Shown: positions 7,499 to 15,825 of the stretch, piece after piece
Layout: every line of letters begins with the position of its first letter
Numbering within the stretch: the stretch's first letter is position 1
Notes under the pieces: model-generated
Told to the model about the DNA's origin: nothing
Seen by the model: only the letters and a program-made list of their open reading frames with translations
Database searches by the model: none
Program-made: the position numbers and the translations under genes
Source of the DNA: Aquificota bacterium
Lineage (GTDB): Bacteria > Aquificota > Aquificia > Aquificales > Hydrogenothermaceae
Reading direction: 5' to 3'
Length of the DNA: 29,604 nucleotides
NCBI GenBank assembly: GCA_013153235.1
Contig: JAADEU010000098.1
Location: 1-29,604 of the forward strand

Positions 7499-8133
7499 TG
7501 AAAAAAAGCTGTGGCTGTAAGAGTAAATTCAACGCAGTTTTTATGAAAAATCTTGAGTGGTACCTTCACCACGTGTATGGAAACTACAAAAGGTCCCTCT
7601 TTTCAAAACTGGGGAAAAATGTCCTTGAGATTGGTGCCGGAACAGGAACAAACCTCCCATACTACAGGGAAGGAACACAGCTGACGGTGGTTGAACCAAG
7701 CAGGGATATGCTTAACTACTTCCTTGAAAAGGCAAAGGACCATCCCCTCAGGATATACGTAAGGGAAGGATATGCAGAGGAGCTGCCATTTGAGGACAAC
7801 AGTTTTGACAGCGTTGTATCAACCCTCGTTCTGTGCAGCGTCCACTCCCCTGTAAAGGCCCTTAAAGAGATAAAGAGGGTACTGAAACCCGGTGGAACGT
7901 TTGTTTTTATTGAGCATGTAAAAGCCCCAGACTTTACCCTTACAGCCAAAGTACAGGACCTGGTACAGGCAGGCTGGAAATGGCTGTTTGAGGGATGTGA
8001 CGTAAAGAGGGATACAGGAAAGCTAATAAAAAGCTTCTTCCCTGACGCAAAGTACAGGATGGTAAAATTTAACAGTCCATTTATCCCTGTAAACTACCAC
8101 ATAATAGGATATGGAACAAAACAGCCAGATTAA
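7498..8133 (+). CDS. Class I SAM-dependent methyltransferase, METTL7/TMT1-like
   Basis: Protein of 211 residues, cytoplasmic, with a Rossmann methyltransferase fold: motif I 'LEIGAGTG' (43-50), acidic ribose ligand Glu66, 'LPFEDNSFDSVV' (97-107), 'EIKRVLKPGG' (124-133). The C-terminal pattern 'GCDVKRDT' (166-173) followed by 'HIIGYGTK' resembles the METTL7/TMT1 group, whose animal members methylate thiols and sulfide; UbiE-like proteins share the core but usually not this tail. The substrate is unknown. The Cys-rich N-terminus (MKKSCGC) could bind metal. The start at ATG 7498 is preferred over an upstream TTG at 7444, which has no ribosome binding site and whose extension has no family resemblance. 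It overlaps the following peptidase gene by 23 bases. Confidence 0.85.
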   Translation: MKKSCGCKSKFNAVFMKNLEWYLHHVYGNYKRSLFSKLGKNVLEIGAGTGTNLPYYREGTQLTVVEPSRDMLNYFLEKAKDHPLRIYVREGYAEELPFEDNSFDSVVSTLVLCSVHSPVKALKEIKRVLKPGGTFVFIEHVKAPDFTLTAKVQDLVQAGWKWLFEGCDVKRDTGKLIKSFFPDAKYRMVKFNSPFIPVNYHIIGYGTKQPD

Positions 8134-8971
8134 GAGAATTTATGAAGATGTTTACTTTTTAAGCTCCATTAGGCCCTTCAGAAACTACGAGAATATCCAG
8201 TCATTGAACAGGGCGGCAGAGTACATAGAAGGGGTGTTCTCACAGTTTACAGACCAGGTCCAGATACAGGAATTCTCCGTTGGTGGTGACAGGTACAGAA
8301 ATGTTATCGGAATAATAAGCCCTGAAGGAAAACAGACCGTCGTTATAGGAGCCCATTACGATGTGGCCGGAAACACCCCCGGGGCAGACGACAACGCCAG
8401 CGGTGTGGCAGGTATCCTTGAGCTTGCAAGACTTTTAAGCAGGGAAAAAAACAGGTACAGAATAGAGCTTGCCGCATACACCCTTGAGGAACCACCTTTT
8501 TTTGGAACGGTGAAGATGGGAAGCTACATACATGCCCACAGCCTGAAAAAGAAAAAAGCTGATATAAAGGTGATGATATGCCTTGAGATGATAGGATACT
8601 TTTCAGATGAGAAAGGCTCCCAGGAGTTTCCCCTGCCGTTTATGAGTCTGATATATCCAGATACAGGAAATTTTATAGGTGTTGTGGGAAAAATAGGACA
8701 GAAAAGAATCACCCAGAAGATACGGGACCTTATGAGAAAGGGCTCTGAAATACCTGTGTATTCTATAAATGCCCCAACCAGCCTGCCAGGTGTTGACCTT
8801 TCAGACCACAGGAATTTCTGGAAGTTCGGCTATCAGGCTGTGATGATAACCGACACATCCTTTTACAGAAATCCCCACTACCACAGGAGAAGTGATACTG
8901 TTGCAACACTGGATTTTGAAAGGATGTATCAGGTTATTAAAGGTATCCGGTATGCCGTCTTAAATCTATAG
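8111..8971 (+). CDS. M28 family zinc aminopeptidase-like protein
   Basis: Protein of 286 residues without a signal peptide. The dinuclear zinc site of M28 peptidases is readable: His82 ('GAHYD'), bridging Asp93 ('GADDNASG'), catalytic/metal Glu126-Glu127 ('LEEPPF'), Glu159 ('CLEMIGY', usually Asp) and His258 ('HYHRRSDT'). It probably removes N-terminal residues from peptides in the cytoplasm, although many relatives are secreted. The start codon lies inside the methyltransferase gene, so the pair is translationally coupled. The stop overlaps the stop of the convergent diguanylate cyclase gene, with no terminator between them. The substrate is unknown; the family also contains glutaminyl cyclases, but the full zinc set favours a peptidase. 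Confidence 0.88.
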   Translation: MEQNSQIKRIYEDVYFLSSIRPFRNYENIQSLNRAAEYIEGVFSQFTDQVQIQEFSVGGDRYRNVIGIISPEGKQTVVIGAHYDVAGNTPGADDNASGVAGILELARLLSREKNRYRIELAAYTLEEPPFFGTVKMGSYIHAHSLKKKKADIKVMICLEMIGYFSDEKGSQEFPLPFMSLIYPDTGNFIGVVGKIGQKRITQKIRDLMRKGSEIPVYSINAPTSLPGVDLSDHRNFWKFGYQAVMITDTSFYRNPHYHRRSDTVATLDFERMYQVIKGIRYAVLNL

Positions 8972-10231
8972 CTTACCGTTATAAACAACCACCCTGTTTC
9001 TTCCTGTCTCTTTGGCCCTGTATAGAGCCTTGTCAGCCCTGCTCAAAAACTCGTCTATTGTCCGGACATTGTCAGGGATGTCCGAAAACCCCCCGATACT
9101 CACTGTAAGTTTCTTGAATGGGGATGATGTATGCTCTATATTTTTATCCAGTACGTCCCTGCGTATGGCACTGGCCACCTGATAGGCCTGTTTCTCATCT
9201 GTGTTTGACAGGACAACAACAAACTCCTCACCACCCCATCTGCTTACTATATCAGCGGGTCTCCTTGCATGTCTACCTATGATTCTTCCAACCTCTTTCA
9301 GGGCAAAATCCCCTTTCAGATGGCCGTAACTGTCGTTATACGCCTTAAAGTAATCAATATCAATCATCAAAACAGCCACAGGTATCCTCTCCCTTACCGC
9401 CCTTTTTAGTTCCTGTCTGAATACCTCTTTTAATCTTCTCCTGTTTGCAAGTCCTGTAAGCTCATCGTGGTTTGACATGTACCGTAGCTTTCTATTGAGG
9501 GATTCCACCTCCTTTTTATCAAGGTGTACCTTCAATGAAAGCAGAAAGTCCTTTCTAATGTAATACTCCAGAATGTAGCCACCAATCATACCCAGAATAT
9601 TTGCCGAGGATACAAAAAACATATTGGCGGCAAGGTACTTTTCCGGTGAGTGGAGAAAAAACAAATCAATCAGAAAATAGACAAAGGCTATGGTCCAGGA
9701 ATCTATTGCAGAAAATATAAAGGGCAGACCTGACAGTGTATACAGGAAAAATATAACCAGAAACAGACCGGCATAATAAATCTGTGCCTCGGTAGGGGGG
9801 GGAATAAACATCATCCCCACTATAGAAATTCCTGCCACAAGGGCCACAAAACAGTATATCCAGTAAACCATTCTGTAGTTTTTACTGAACAGAATGTAAA
9901 AAAGGGTGGGAAGTAAAATAGCAAGGACAAACAGCCTGATTCCCCACAACTCCTGATACATCTGTGGAAACAACACATAGTCTGCAAATCCAAAGGAAAG
10001 ATACACAATAATTCCGAAAATCAGCATAATTCTTATTCTGTTTATGGTCTTGAAAAAGTAGTACTCCTGATACAGCTCCTCAAGTCTGTCAGGGAAACAG
10101 AGCAGAAGACGGCGGCTTCTGATTTCCTTATCGATTACATTCCTGAGGGAGGAAATGTCATGCCTGTCGAAAAACTCAATGTAGAGCCTCAGGTCTTTAT
10201 CAAAAAGTTTATCTATCTCTTTGTTAAACAT
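8966..10231 (-). CDS. Membrane-bound GGDEF diguanylate cyclase
   Basis: Protein of 421 residues that should make cyclic di-GMP from two GTP. A cytoplasmic N-terminal stretch (1-63) is followed by about six transmembrane helices (65-225), a short coiled linker (about 230-250) and a C-terminal GGDEF domain. The domain has 'DELTGLANRR' (256-265), metal-binding Asp291 ('MIDIDYFK'), GGEEF (333-337), and an intact inhibitory I-site RPAD (324-327) five residues before GGEEF, so it should be active and product-inhibited. No EAL, PAS or receiver domain is present; the membrane part may be the sensor. The start at 10231 has a weak AAAGG site; the frame is open further upstream, but that part crosses the opposite gene's leader and has no usable start codon near it. 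Confidence 0.9.
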   Translation of the reverse strand: MFNKEIDKLFDKDLRLYIEFFDRHDISSLRNVIDKEIRSRRLLLCFPDRLEELYQEYYFFKTINRIRIMLIFGIIVYLSFGFADYVLFPQMYQELWGIRLFVLAILLPTLFYILFSKNYRMVYWIYCFVALVAGISIVGMMFIPPPTEAQIYYAGLFLVIFFLYTLSGLPFIFSAIDSWTIAFVYFLIDLFFLHSPEKYLAANMFFVSSANILGMIGGYILEYYIRKDFLLSLKVHLDKKEVESLNRKLRYMSNHDELTGLANRRRLKEVFRQELKRAVRERIPVAVLMIDIDYFKAYNDSYGHLKGDFALKEVGRIIGRHARRPADIVSRWGGEEFVVVLSNTDEKQAYQVASAIRRDVLDKNIEHTSSPFKKLTVSIGGFSDIPDNVRTIDEFLSRADKALYRAKETGRNRVVVYNGKL

Positions 10232-10270
10232 GCGGTGCCTTTGCTTTTTCTTTTTCCCCTCCGTTATTTT

Positions 10271-10299
10271 AAAATAATGACCCCTGTAATTATTAACAA
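10271..10299 (-). promoter_or_regulatory. Promoter for the diguanylate cyclase gene
   Basis: On the minus strand TTGTTA (10294-10299), 17 bases, then TATTTT (10271-10276). It lies 40 bases before the chosen ATG, which supports that start. Confidence 0.5.
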
Positions 10300-10339
10300 C
10301 CACAAATTCTGATATGCTTTTTAAAAGGGGAATCTGGCA

Positions 10340-11323
10340 ATGGCAAAACCGAGAATCAAACATTACCTGATAAATGAAAAATACGAAGACCCGGGGATAG
10401 TGATAGAGATAGACACACTGGGGGAGTACATACTGTTTGATGTAGGTAATATCAGAAGGCTGGACAGACATCTGATTAGAAAAATAACAAAACTGTTTGT
10501 CACCCACACACATATGGACCACTTTATAGGCTTTGATACCCTCCTGAGAAACAAACTGGGAAAGGAACAGACGGTTGAAGTGTTTGGAATCTCCCCACTT
10601 GCCGAAAACGTCTACTGTAAACTACAGGGATATACATGGAATCTGGTTGAGTTTGAGCCGAGAATCGTGTTCAACCTGAAACAGTACAACAACGGTCTTT
10701 TTGAGTATTACTCCTACGATATCAAGAAAAAGTTTGCAAGGGATTTTATAAAGGAGGAAAAAGCAGACCCTGACATTATATACGAAAATGAGTACTACAG
10801 GGTAAGATACGCCGTTTTAGACCACAAAATACCCGTTATGGGATACTCCTTTGAGTACAAGGACAGACTCCTCCTGAAAAAAGACAGTATAAAAGACCTT
10901 CCACTTAAAGGAAGGGAAATCGGTGAGTTTAAGAAATTCCTGGAAGATGAAAGTAACGCAGGAAGGAGTTTTACCATTGGGGGAAAGGAGTACAGCTGGG
11001 AAGAACTGAGGGAAAAGTACAGCTACATTCAGGAGGGTATAAAGATATCCTACGTGACAGATGTGGTTTTTTCTGAGGAAAATCTGGAGAAGATTATCCA
11101 GCTGGTGAAAAACTCGGATGTTCTTTATTGTGAGGCTGTCTTTCTGTCTGAAGACAGGGAACAGGCATCAAAGGTTTACCATCTTACAACAGACCAGACG
11201 GCATACATAGCAAAGGAGGCCGGTGTAAAAAAACTGGTTGTTTTCCACTTCTCCAGAAGATACGCCGGCAGAAGAAACCAGATAATTGAGGAGATAAAAG
11301 AGATTTTTCCAAATGTGGAGTAA
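10340..11323 (+). CDS. RNase Z-like metallo-beta-lactamase fold hydrolase
   Basis: Protein of 327 residues, cytoplasmic. The zinc site of the RNase Z group is complete: 'HTHMDH' (56-61), His162 in 'HKIPVMGYSFEY', Asp241 ('YVTDV'), His281 ('HLTTDQTA', normally HST.) and His303 in 'FHFSRRY'. In RNase Z these residues bind two zinc ions and cut the 3' trailer from tRNA precursors. Residues 112-150 are charged and poorly matched to the family, perhaps a modified exosite arm for tRNA. It could be the cell's tRNA 3' endonuclease or a paralogue with another phosphodiester substrate. AAAAGGGG precedes the ATG. It ends 12 bases from the stop of convergent ligA. Confidence 0.85.
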   Translation: MAKPRIKHYLINEKYEDPGIVIEIDTLGEYILFDVGNIRRLDRHLIRKITKLFVTHTHMDHFIGFDTLLRNKLGKEQTVEVFGISPLAENVYCKLQGYTWNLVEFEPRIVFNLKQYNNGLFEYYSYDIKKKFARDFIKEEKADPDIIYENEYYRVRYAVLDHKIPVMGYSFEYKDRLLLKKDSIKDLPLKGREIGEFKKFLEDESNAGRSFTIGGKEYSWEELREKYSYIQEGIKISYVTDVVFSEENLEKIIQLVKNSDVLYCEAVFLSEDREQASKVYHLTTDQTAYIAKEAGVKKLVVFHFSRRYAGRRNQIIEEIKEIFPNVE

Positions 11324-11335
11324 ACAAACACCGGG

Positions 11336-13480
11336 TTATATACTCACCTTATCCCTCAAATCCTCCGGTATATGGTCCTTTATCATCTGGATAAACTCCT
11401 CTTCGGTTATCGTTTTCACCCCAAGTTGCTGGGCCTTTCTCAGTTTTGAACCTGGATTTTCACCAACAACCACGAAGCTCGTTTTTTTACTGACGGAGCT
11501 GGTGGCTTTTCCTCCCAGTCTTTCAACGATTTCCTGTGCCACCTCCCTGGAGCAACAGTGGAGGCCACCGGTAAACACAAATGTTTTGCCGTCAAACAGA
11601 TGCTCAACGGTTTCCTGTTTTTCTTTACAGGTCTGGACGCCAAGCTCTTTAAGCTCGTAAATGATTTTCAGGTTCTGCTGGTTGTGGAAAAAGTCGTAGA
11701 TACTCCTTGCAACCACATAGCCTATATCAGGTAGTTTTTCAAGCTCCTCAACACTCCAGTCTTTAAGCTCCTCAACACAGTTTATATGCTCTGCCAGTGT
11801 TTTTGCCGTTACCTTCCCAACGTATCTGATACCAAGCCCTGTGATAAGCCTGTGGATAGGTCTGTGTTTTGATTCCTCAATGGACCTCCTCAGGTTTTCA
11901 ACGGACTTTTCCCCAAACCCTTCCAGCTGTTTTATCTTATCGTAGGGCAGTCTGTATATATCCGGTATACTCCTTAAAAAACCAAGCTCATAAAATCTCC
12001 TTACAATGGCTTCACCCAGCCCCCTTATATCCATCGCATCCTTGGAGGCAAAGTATATGATTCTCTCAACAACCTGTGCAGGACAGTTTATATTTATACA
12101 TCTCCATACAGCTTCACCAGGGGGTTTGACCAGGGGAGAACCACAGGAAGGACAGTTTTTTGGAAAAACTATCGGCTGTTCTTTGCCTGTCCTTGCCTCT
12201 TTTATCACCTTAACAACATAAGGGATAACATCACCTGCCCTTTCTATAAGTACCAGGTCCCCTATCCTGATATCCTTTTCCCTTATAAAGTCCTCATTAA
12301 TCAGGGACACAGATGAGACTGTCACACCACCTATCTCCACAGGCTCAAGTTTTGCAACAGGTGTTACAGCACCTGTTCTGCCCACCTGGAATACGACCTT
12401 TATAATTCTGGTTGTTGCCTGTCTTGCTTTGAACTTAAAGGCTATTGCCCATCTTGGATGGTGGGATGTGACACCCAGTTTATCGTAAAGGGATATATCA
12501 TTGACCTTAACCACCATACCGTCAAGCTCATATGGATACTCGTCCCTTTTTTCCTGCCACTGGTAGCAGTAATCAATAACCTCATCTATCCCTTTGCAGA
12601 CCTTTATCTCCTTATACGGGGAACGGAATCCCAGCTGGTAAAGCATCTTTATTGACTCGTGGTGTTTTCTTATCTTTGTTCCCAGAAGGTTGTTACCTTC
12701 ATCATCAACCGCATAGGTAATCTGGTACACAAATGCCTCCAGTCCCCTTTTTGCAACCTCCTTAGGGTCCTGGAGTCTCAGTGAACCTGCTGCAGCATTT
12801 CTGGGGTTTGCAAAGGGTGGAAGTCCTTCCTCAAGCCTTTCCTGGTTTATCTTTTTAAACAGGTCCTTTCTAATCAGGACCTCTCCCCTGATTTCTATTG
12901 TTTTAATCCCGTAGCTTTTAAAATCCGCTGAAAGGGGTATGGTTTTTATCGTTTTCAGGTTCTGGGTGATATCCTCGCCGACGATACCGTCTCCCCTTGT
13001 TGCTCCCCTTACAAACAGGTTGTCCTCATAAACAAGGGATATGCCGGCACCATCAAATTTTGGCTCAACAGAGTACTCAACAACATCCAGACCTGTTGCC
13101 TCCCTTACCCTTCTGTCAAAATCCCGCAGGTCCTCCTCGTTATAGGAGTTATCCAGTGATAGCATCGGGGCAAGGTGTTTTACCTGGGGGAACTCTTTTG
13201 TCAGGCCTGATGCAACCCTCTGGGTAGGTGAGTCAGGGGTTATAAGCTCAGGGTATTTTTTCTCTATATCTTTAAGCAGATGGAACAGTTTATCGTACTC
13301 ATAGTCGGAAATAACAGGATTTGCAAGCACATAGTACCGCCAGTCGTGGTACCTGATGACCTCCCTCAGGTCCTCAACTATAGCCCTTGCATCTTCTATG
13401 CTTTTAATGTCTGAAATGCTCAGTTCCAGAAGCTTTCTGGTTTTTTCTATCAACTCTTTTTCTTTTTCCGGAGAGTACAT
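11336..13480 (-). CDS. ligA: NAD-dependent DNA ligase LigA
   Basis: Seals nicks in DNA during replication and repair using NAD. The 714 residues contain the expected parts in order: the Ia domain with 'HDWRYYV' (45-51), adenylation motif 'KFDGAGIS' with Lys141 (usually KIDG.A), 'RGDGIVGEDIT' (162-172), an OB fold with 'VGRTGAVTPVA', a four-Cys zinc finger (CPSC...CINxNC), helix-hairpin-helix repeats ('LEGFGEKS', 'ITGLGIRYVG') and a C-terminal BRCT domain (about 640-714, 'FDGKTFVFTGGL'). It is the last gene of a tight minus-strand series, three bases after deoC. AAGGGGC lies upstream of the ATG. Nothing suggests damage. Confidence 0.97.
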   Translation of the reverse strand: MYSPEKEKELIEKTRKLLELSISDIKSIEDARAIVEDLREVIRYHDWRYYVLANPVISDYEYDKLFHLLKDIEKKYPELITPDSPTQRVASGLTKEFPQVKHLAPMLSLDNSYNEEDLRDFDRRVREATGLDVVEYSVEPKFDGAGISLVYEDNLFVRGATRGDGIVGEDITQNLKTIKTIPLSADFKSYGIKTIEIRGEVLIRKDLFKKINQERLEEGLPPFANPRNAAAGSLRLQDPKEVAKRGLEAFVYQITYAVDDEGNNLLGTKIRKHHESIKMLYQLGFRSPYKEIKVCKGIDEVIDYCYQWQEKRDEYPYELDGMVVKVNDISLYDKLGVTSHHPRWAIAFKFKARQATTRIIKVVFQVGRTGAVTPVAKLEPVEIGGVTVSSVSLINEDFIREKDIRIGDLVLIERAGDVIPYVVKVIKEARTGKEQPIVFPKNCPSCGSPLVKPPGEAVWRCININCPAQVVERIIYFASKDAMDIRGLGEAIVRRFYELGFLRSIPDIYRLPYDKIKQLEGFGEKSVENLRRSIEESKHRPIHRLITGLGIRYVGKVTAKTLAEHINCVEELKDWSVEELEKLPDIGYVVARSIYDFFHNQQNLKIIYELKELGVQTCKEKQETVEHLFDGKTFVFTGGLHCCSREVAQEIVERLGGKATSSVSKKTSFVVVGENPGSKLRKAQQLGVKTITEEEFIQMIKDHIPEDLRDKVSI

Positions 13481-13483
13481 AAC

Positions 13484-14140
13484 CTAACGCCCCTTTATAA
13501 TCTCAACACCATGGCTTGTTCCTATTCTGTCGGCACCGGCCTTTATCATCATGACAGCGGTTTCATAATCCCTTATACCGCCGGCTGCCTTGATTTTTAT
13601 TTTACCATCGGCGAGTTTTTTCCACAGCTTGATGTCTTCCACATCTGCACCTTTTGGTGCAAAGCCGGTGGATGTTTTTATAAATTCCGCCCCTGAATTT
13701 ATAACTATTTCAAGAGCCGTCTTTTTTTCCTCCTCTGTTAGATAAGCCGTTTCAACAATAACCTTGTGAATAACGTTCTGTGTATAGGATATTATCGTTT
13801 TCAGCTCGTTTTCCACAAAATCGTAATCGCCAGATTTGAAGGCACCTATATTCCAGACGATATCCAGCTCGTCTGCACCATCGTTTATCGCCGTTGAGGC
13901 TTCAACCAGCTTTGTCTTTGGTGAGTTTGCACCCAGTGGAAATCCAACAACACTGCAAACCCTGACATCACTGCCCTTTAGAACGGTTTTGGCATGCTTT
14001 ACATAAAAGGGGTTTACACATACAGAGTGGAATCTGTACTGGATAGCTTCTTTGCAGAGGATATCTATATCCTCAAATGTGGCGTAGGGTTTTAGATTTG
14101 AGTGGTCAATGTACCTGTTTACCGGTAAAAACAAATCCAT
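13484..14140 (-). CDS. deoC: Deoxyribose-phosphate aldolase DeoC
   Basis: Class I aldolase that splits 2-deoxyribose 5-phosphate into acetaldehyde and glyceraldehyde 3-phosphate in deoxynucleoside breakdown. It has 218 residues, near the usual length of short bacterial/archaeal DeoC. Schiff-base Lys155 ('FIKTSTGFAPKGA'), proton-relay Lys184 ('IKAAGGIR') and Asp93 ('ELDIVWNIGA') are all present, with phosphate-loop residues near 'GADRIGTSHG' at the end. The start lies inside prmA (35-base overlap) with GGAAGGGG upstream. Its place between prmA and ligA gives no metabolic context; no other deo genes are here. Confidence 0.95.
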   Translation of the reverse strand: MDLFLPVNRYIDHSNLKPYATFEDIDILCKEAIQYRFHSVCVNPFYVKHAKTVLKGSDVRVCSVVGFPLGANSPKTKLVEASTAINDGADELDIVWNIGAFKSGDYDFVENELKTIISYTQNVIHKVIVETAYLTEEEKKTALEIVINSGAEFIKTSTGFAPKGADVEDIKLWKKLADGKIKIKAAGGIRDYETAVMMIKAGADRIGTSHGVEIIKGR

Positions 14141-14948
14141 ACCATTCTTCCCCTTCCATTCCTTCTTCTTTTTTTGAAAGCTCCTTTACTGGTTTTAGGT
14201 TATTTTTTTCTGCCATTTTAAGGAGCTCCTGTTTTTCTTTATCCCTGTATATACCACTTACGATAAGGTACTTCCTGAACAGACCTGATATATGGTCAAA
14301 TGTTTCCCTGAAGATATCTATCTGGAGATTTGCCAGTACAGTGTCGTAATCCCCCTGAACCTCAAGGGCTGATTTTCTTTCACACTTTATATCCACCTCA
14401 TTCTCCCAGGCATTCTCCCTACACTCCCTTACGGCCTCCTCCTGAACATCCACGGCGTAAACTTCTGCTCCCAGTTTTGCCGCTGCAATGGCAAGTATAC
14501 CTGAGCCTGTTCCGATATCAACAACCCTGTCCCCCTTTTTCACAAACTCACCTATAAGGGACAGCATTATCTGTGTTGTGGGATGCAGACCTGTACCAAA
14601 CGCCATACCTATTTTGAGTTTTACAGGGATAAGTTCGTTTCCCTGGTATACCTCCCACTCAGGGATAATTATAAAAGGGGGAATTTCTATGGGTTTGAAG
14701 TTTTCCTTCCACTTTTCTTCCCAGTTTTCCTCAGGAATATCCTCTTCCAGAATCAGACTGCCGGCTCCAAGTTCTTCAAAAACCTCGTTAATAGCCCCCT
14801 TTATCCCTTCAAGCTCCTCATCCTGGGCGTAGACGGCAAACACAACCTCGTTTTCGTCCCTGGCCAGTATCTCTATCCCGTACCCGTTGAACTCAACAAT
14901 AAACAGCTCAAATAGCGGGGCCGGCAGTGAGTAAATCAGCTTTTTCAT
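14106..14948 (-). CDS. prmA: Ribosomal protein L11 methyltransferase PrmA
   Basis: Methylates ribosomal protein L11 on several amino groups using S-adenosylmethionine. In 280 residues it has the N-terminal L11-binding domain (about 1-60), the linker 'IPEENWEEKWKENFKP' (71-86), the family signature 'GMAFGTGLHPTT' (114-125), SAM motif I 'VVDIGTGSGILAIAA' (142-156) and 'VDVQEEAV' after it. The catalytic loop reads 'LANLQIDI' rather than the common LANI pattern, within family variation. The start overlaps the stop of the upstream unknown gene as ATGA, and its end overlaps deoC, so all three are coupled. Confidence 0.95.
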   Translation of the reverse strand: MKKLIYSLPAPLFELFIVEFNGYGIEILARDENEVVFAVYAQDEELEGIKGAINEVFEELGAGSLILEEDIPEENWEEKWKENFKPIEIPPFIIIPEWEVYQGNELIPVKLKIGMAFGTGLHPTTQIMLSLIGEFVKKGDRVVDIGTGSGILAIAAAKLGAEVYAVDVQEEAVRECRENAWENEVDIKCERKSALEVQGDYDTVLANLQIDIFRETFDHISGLFRKYLIVSGIYRDKEKQELLKMAEKNNLKPVKELSKKEEGMEGEEWYGFVFTGKQVH

Positions 14949-15373
14949 CTATTTTCCCTTTCCAGTGTAAAAATCAGATTTCCATACGTATCGTACTCTA
15001 TTTTTATCCGGAACCTGTCCCCGTTAATCTGTCTATAGGTTATTATGTAGTTATAAACATCCACCTTGCCGTTGCTTTTAATTTTAATTTTCCTTATCTG
15101 TTTTGCATCGTCAACTGTAAGGGAGTAAACAACCTTCAGATGCAGTCCGTCGTTGTGGGTAATTTCCTCTATTTTTTCAAGGTCCGGAAGTGGAGCAGCG
15201 TCTATTTTGTCAATCCAGTCTTCGTACAGGTCTTCCTGCTCTACTACTATTCTTGCACCATCCTCAATCCTCTCTGCATCCAGGGAGGATAGTTCCTCGT
15301 CGAGTATTGTTTTTATGAAACCAAAAACTTCCCTGAAATTATTCTCAACCTCTTTCCGAAGGCCCTCTTCCAA
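14945..15373 (-). CDS. Unknown small protein between hspR and prmA
   Basis: Not recognised. It is a 142-residue acidic soluble protein. The N-terminal third is helical and charged (MEEGLRKEVENNF...), and the rest looks beta-rich, with alternating hydrophobic residues ('GLHLKVVYSLTV', 'KIKIKSNGKVDVYNYIITY', 'DRFRIKIEYDTYGNLIFTL'). No Cys, His cluster or nucleotide-binding motif is seen. It starts two bases after hspR ends and overlaps prmA by ATGA, so it is transcribed and translated with the heat-shock pair. A chaperone-linked or regulatory role is possible only by position. Confidence 0.75.
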   Translation of the reverse strand: MEEGLRKEVENNFREVFGFIKTILDEELSSLDAERIEDGARIVVEQEDLYEDWIDKIDAAPLPDLEKIEEITHNDGLHLKVVYSLTVDDAKQIRKIKIKSNGKVDVYNYIITYRQINGDRFRIKIEYDTYGNLIFTLERENR

Positions 15374-15375
15374 AA

Positions 15376-15810
15376 TTATTCACCTTCCTGGTCTTTTCTG
15401 TATTTATTATACATATACTCTTCGACCCTTGTGATTTCCACCTTTGGTATTCTCATCAGGGCATTCTGCTGCTCTTCGGCACTTTCTGCGTATCTCCTTC
15501 TGATTTCCTCCTGGATAAACTCAAGGAGGTACTCTATCTGCTTCTGCATCTGCATCATCTGTTCCCTCATCCTCAGTATTGCATCTACACCTGCCAGATT
15601 AACCCCAAGTTCCCTTGTGAGAAAGAGTATAAATTCCAGCTTTTCTATATCCTCCTGAGAGTAAAGCCTTGTCCTTCCCTCTGTTCTTGAAGGGGTAAGA
15701 AGTCCTTCCCTCTCGTACAGTCTCAATGTCTGGGGATGGATGTTAAACATCCTTGAGACTGCACCTATCATATATAAAGGTTCTTTCTTGTTTTTCTTGT
15801 CCTTTTTCAT
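15376..15810 (-). CDS. hspR: HspR-like MerR family heat-shock repressor
   Basis: Protein of 144 residues with an N-terminal MerR-type winged helix ('MIGAVSRMFNIHPQTLRLYEREGLLTP', split here: helix-turn-helix at 14-33, wing near 41-51 'SRTEGRTRLYS'), followed by 'ELGVNLAGVDAIL', a strong HspR hallmark, and a coiled-coil tail rich in Met and Gln (78-110). HspR proteins repress chaperone genes until heat or misfolded protein draws the chaperone off. ATG at 15810 is chosen over a TTG at 15819, because AGAGG sits nine bases before the ATG and directly against the TTG. It follows dnaJ closely, as in other hspR operons with dnaJ or cbpA. No clear HAIR operator (CTTGAGT-N7-ACTCAAG) is visible before dnaJ. 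Confidence 0.92.
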   Translation of the reverse strand: MKKDKKNKKEPLYMIGAVSRMFNIHPQTLRLYEREGLLTPSRTEGRTRLYSQEDIEKLEFILFLTRELGVNLAGVDAILRMREQMMQMQKQIEYLLEFIQEEIRRRYAESAEEQQNALMRIPKVEITRVEEYMYNKYRKDQEGE

Positions 15811-15825
15811 GGCACACAACCTCTT

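Noticed and set aside
10232..10522. N-terminal extension of the diguanylate cyclase frame
   Set aside because: It overlaps the RNase Z-like gene's leader and 5' end, has no family resemblance, and a promoter-like element lies within it.
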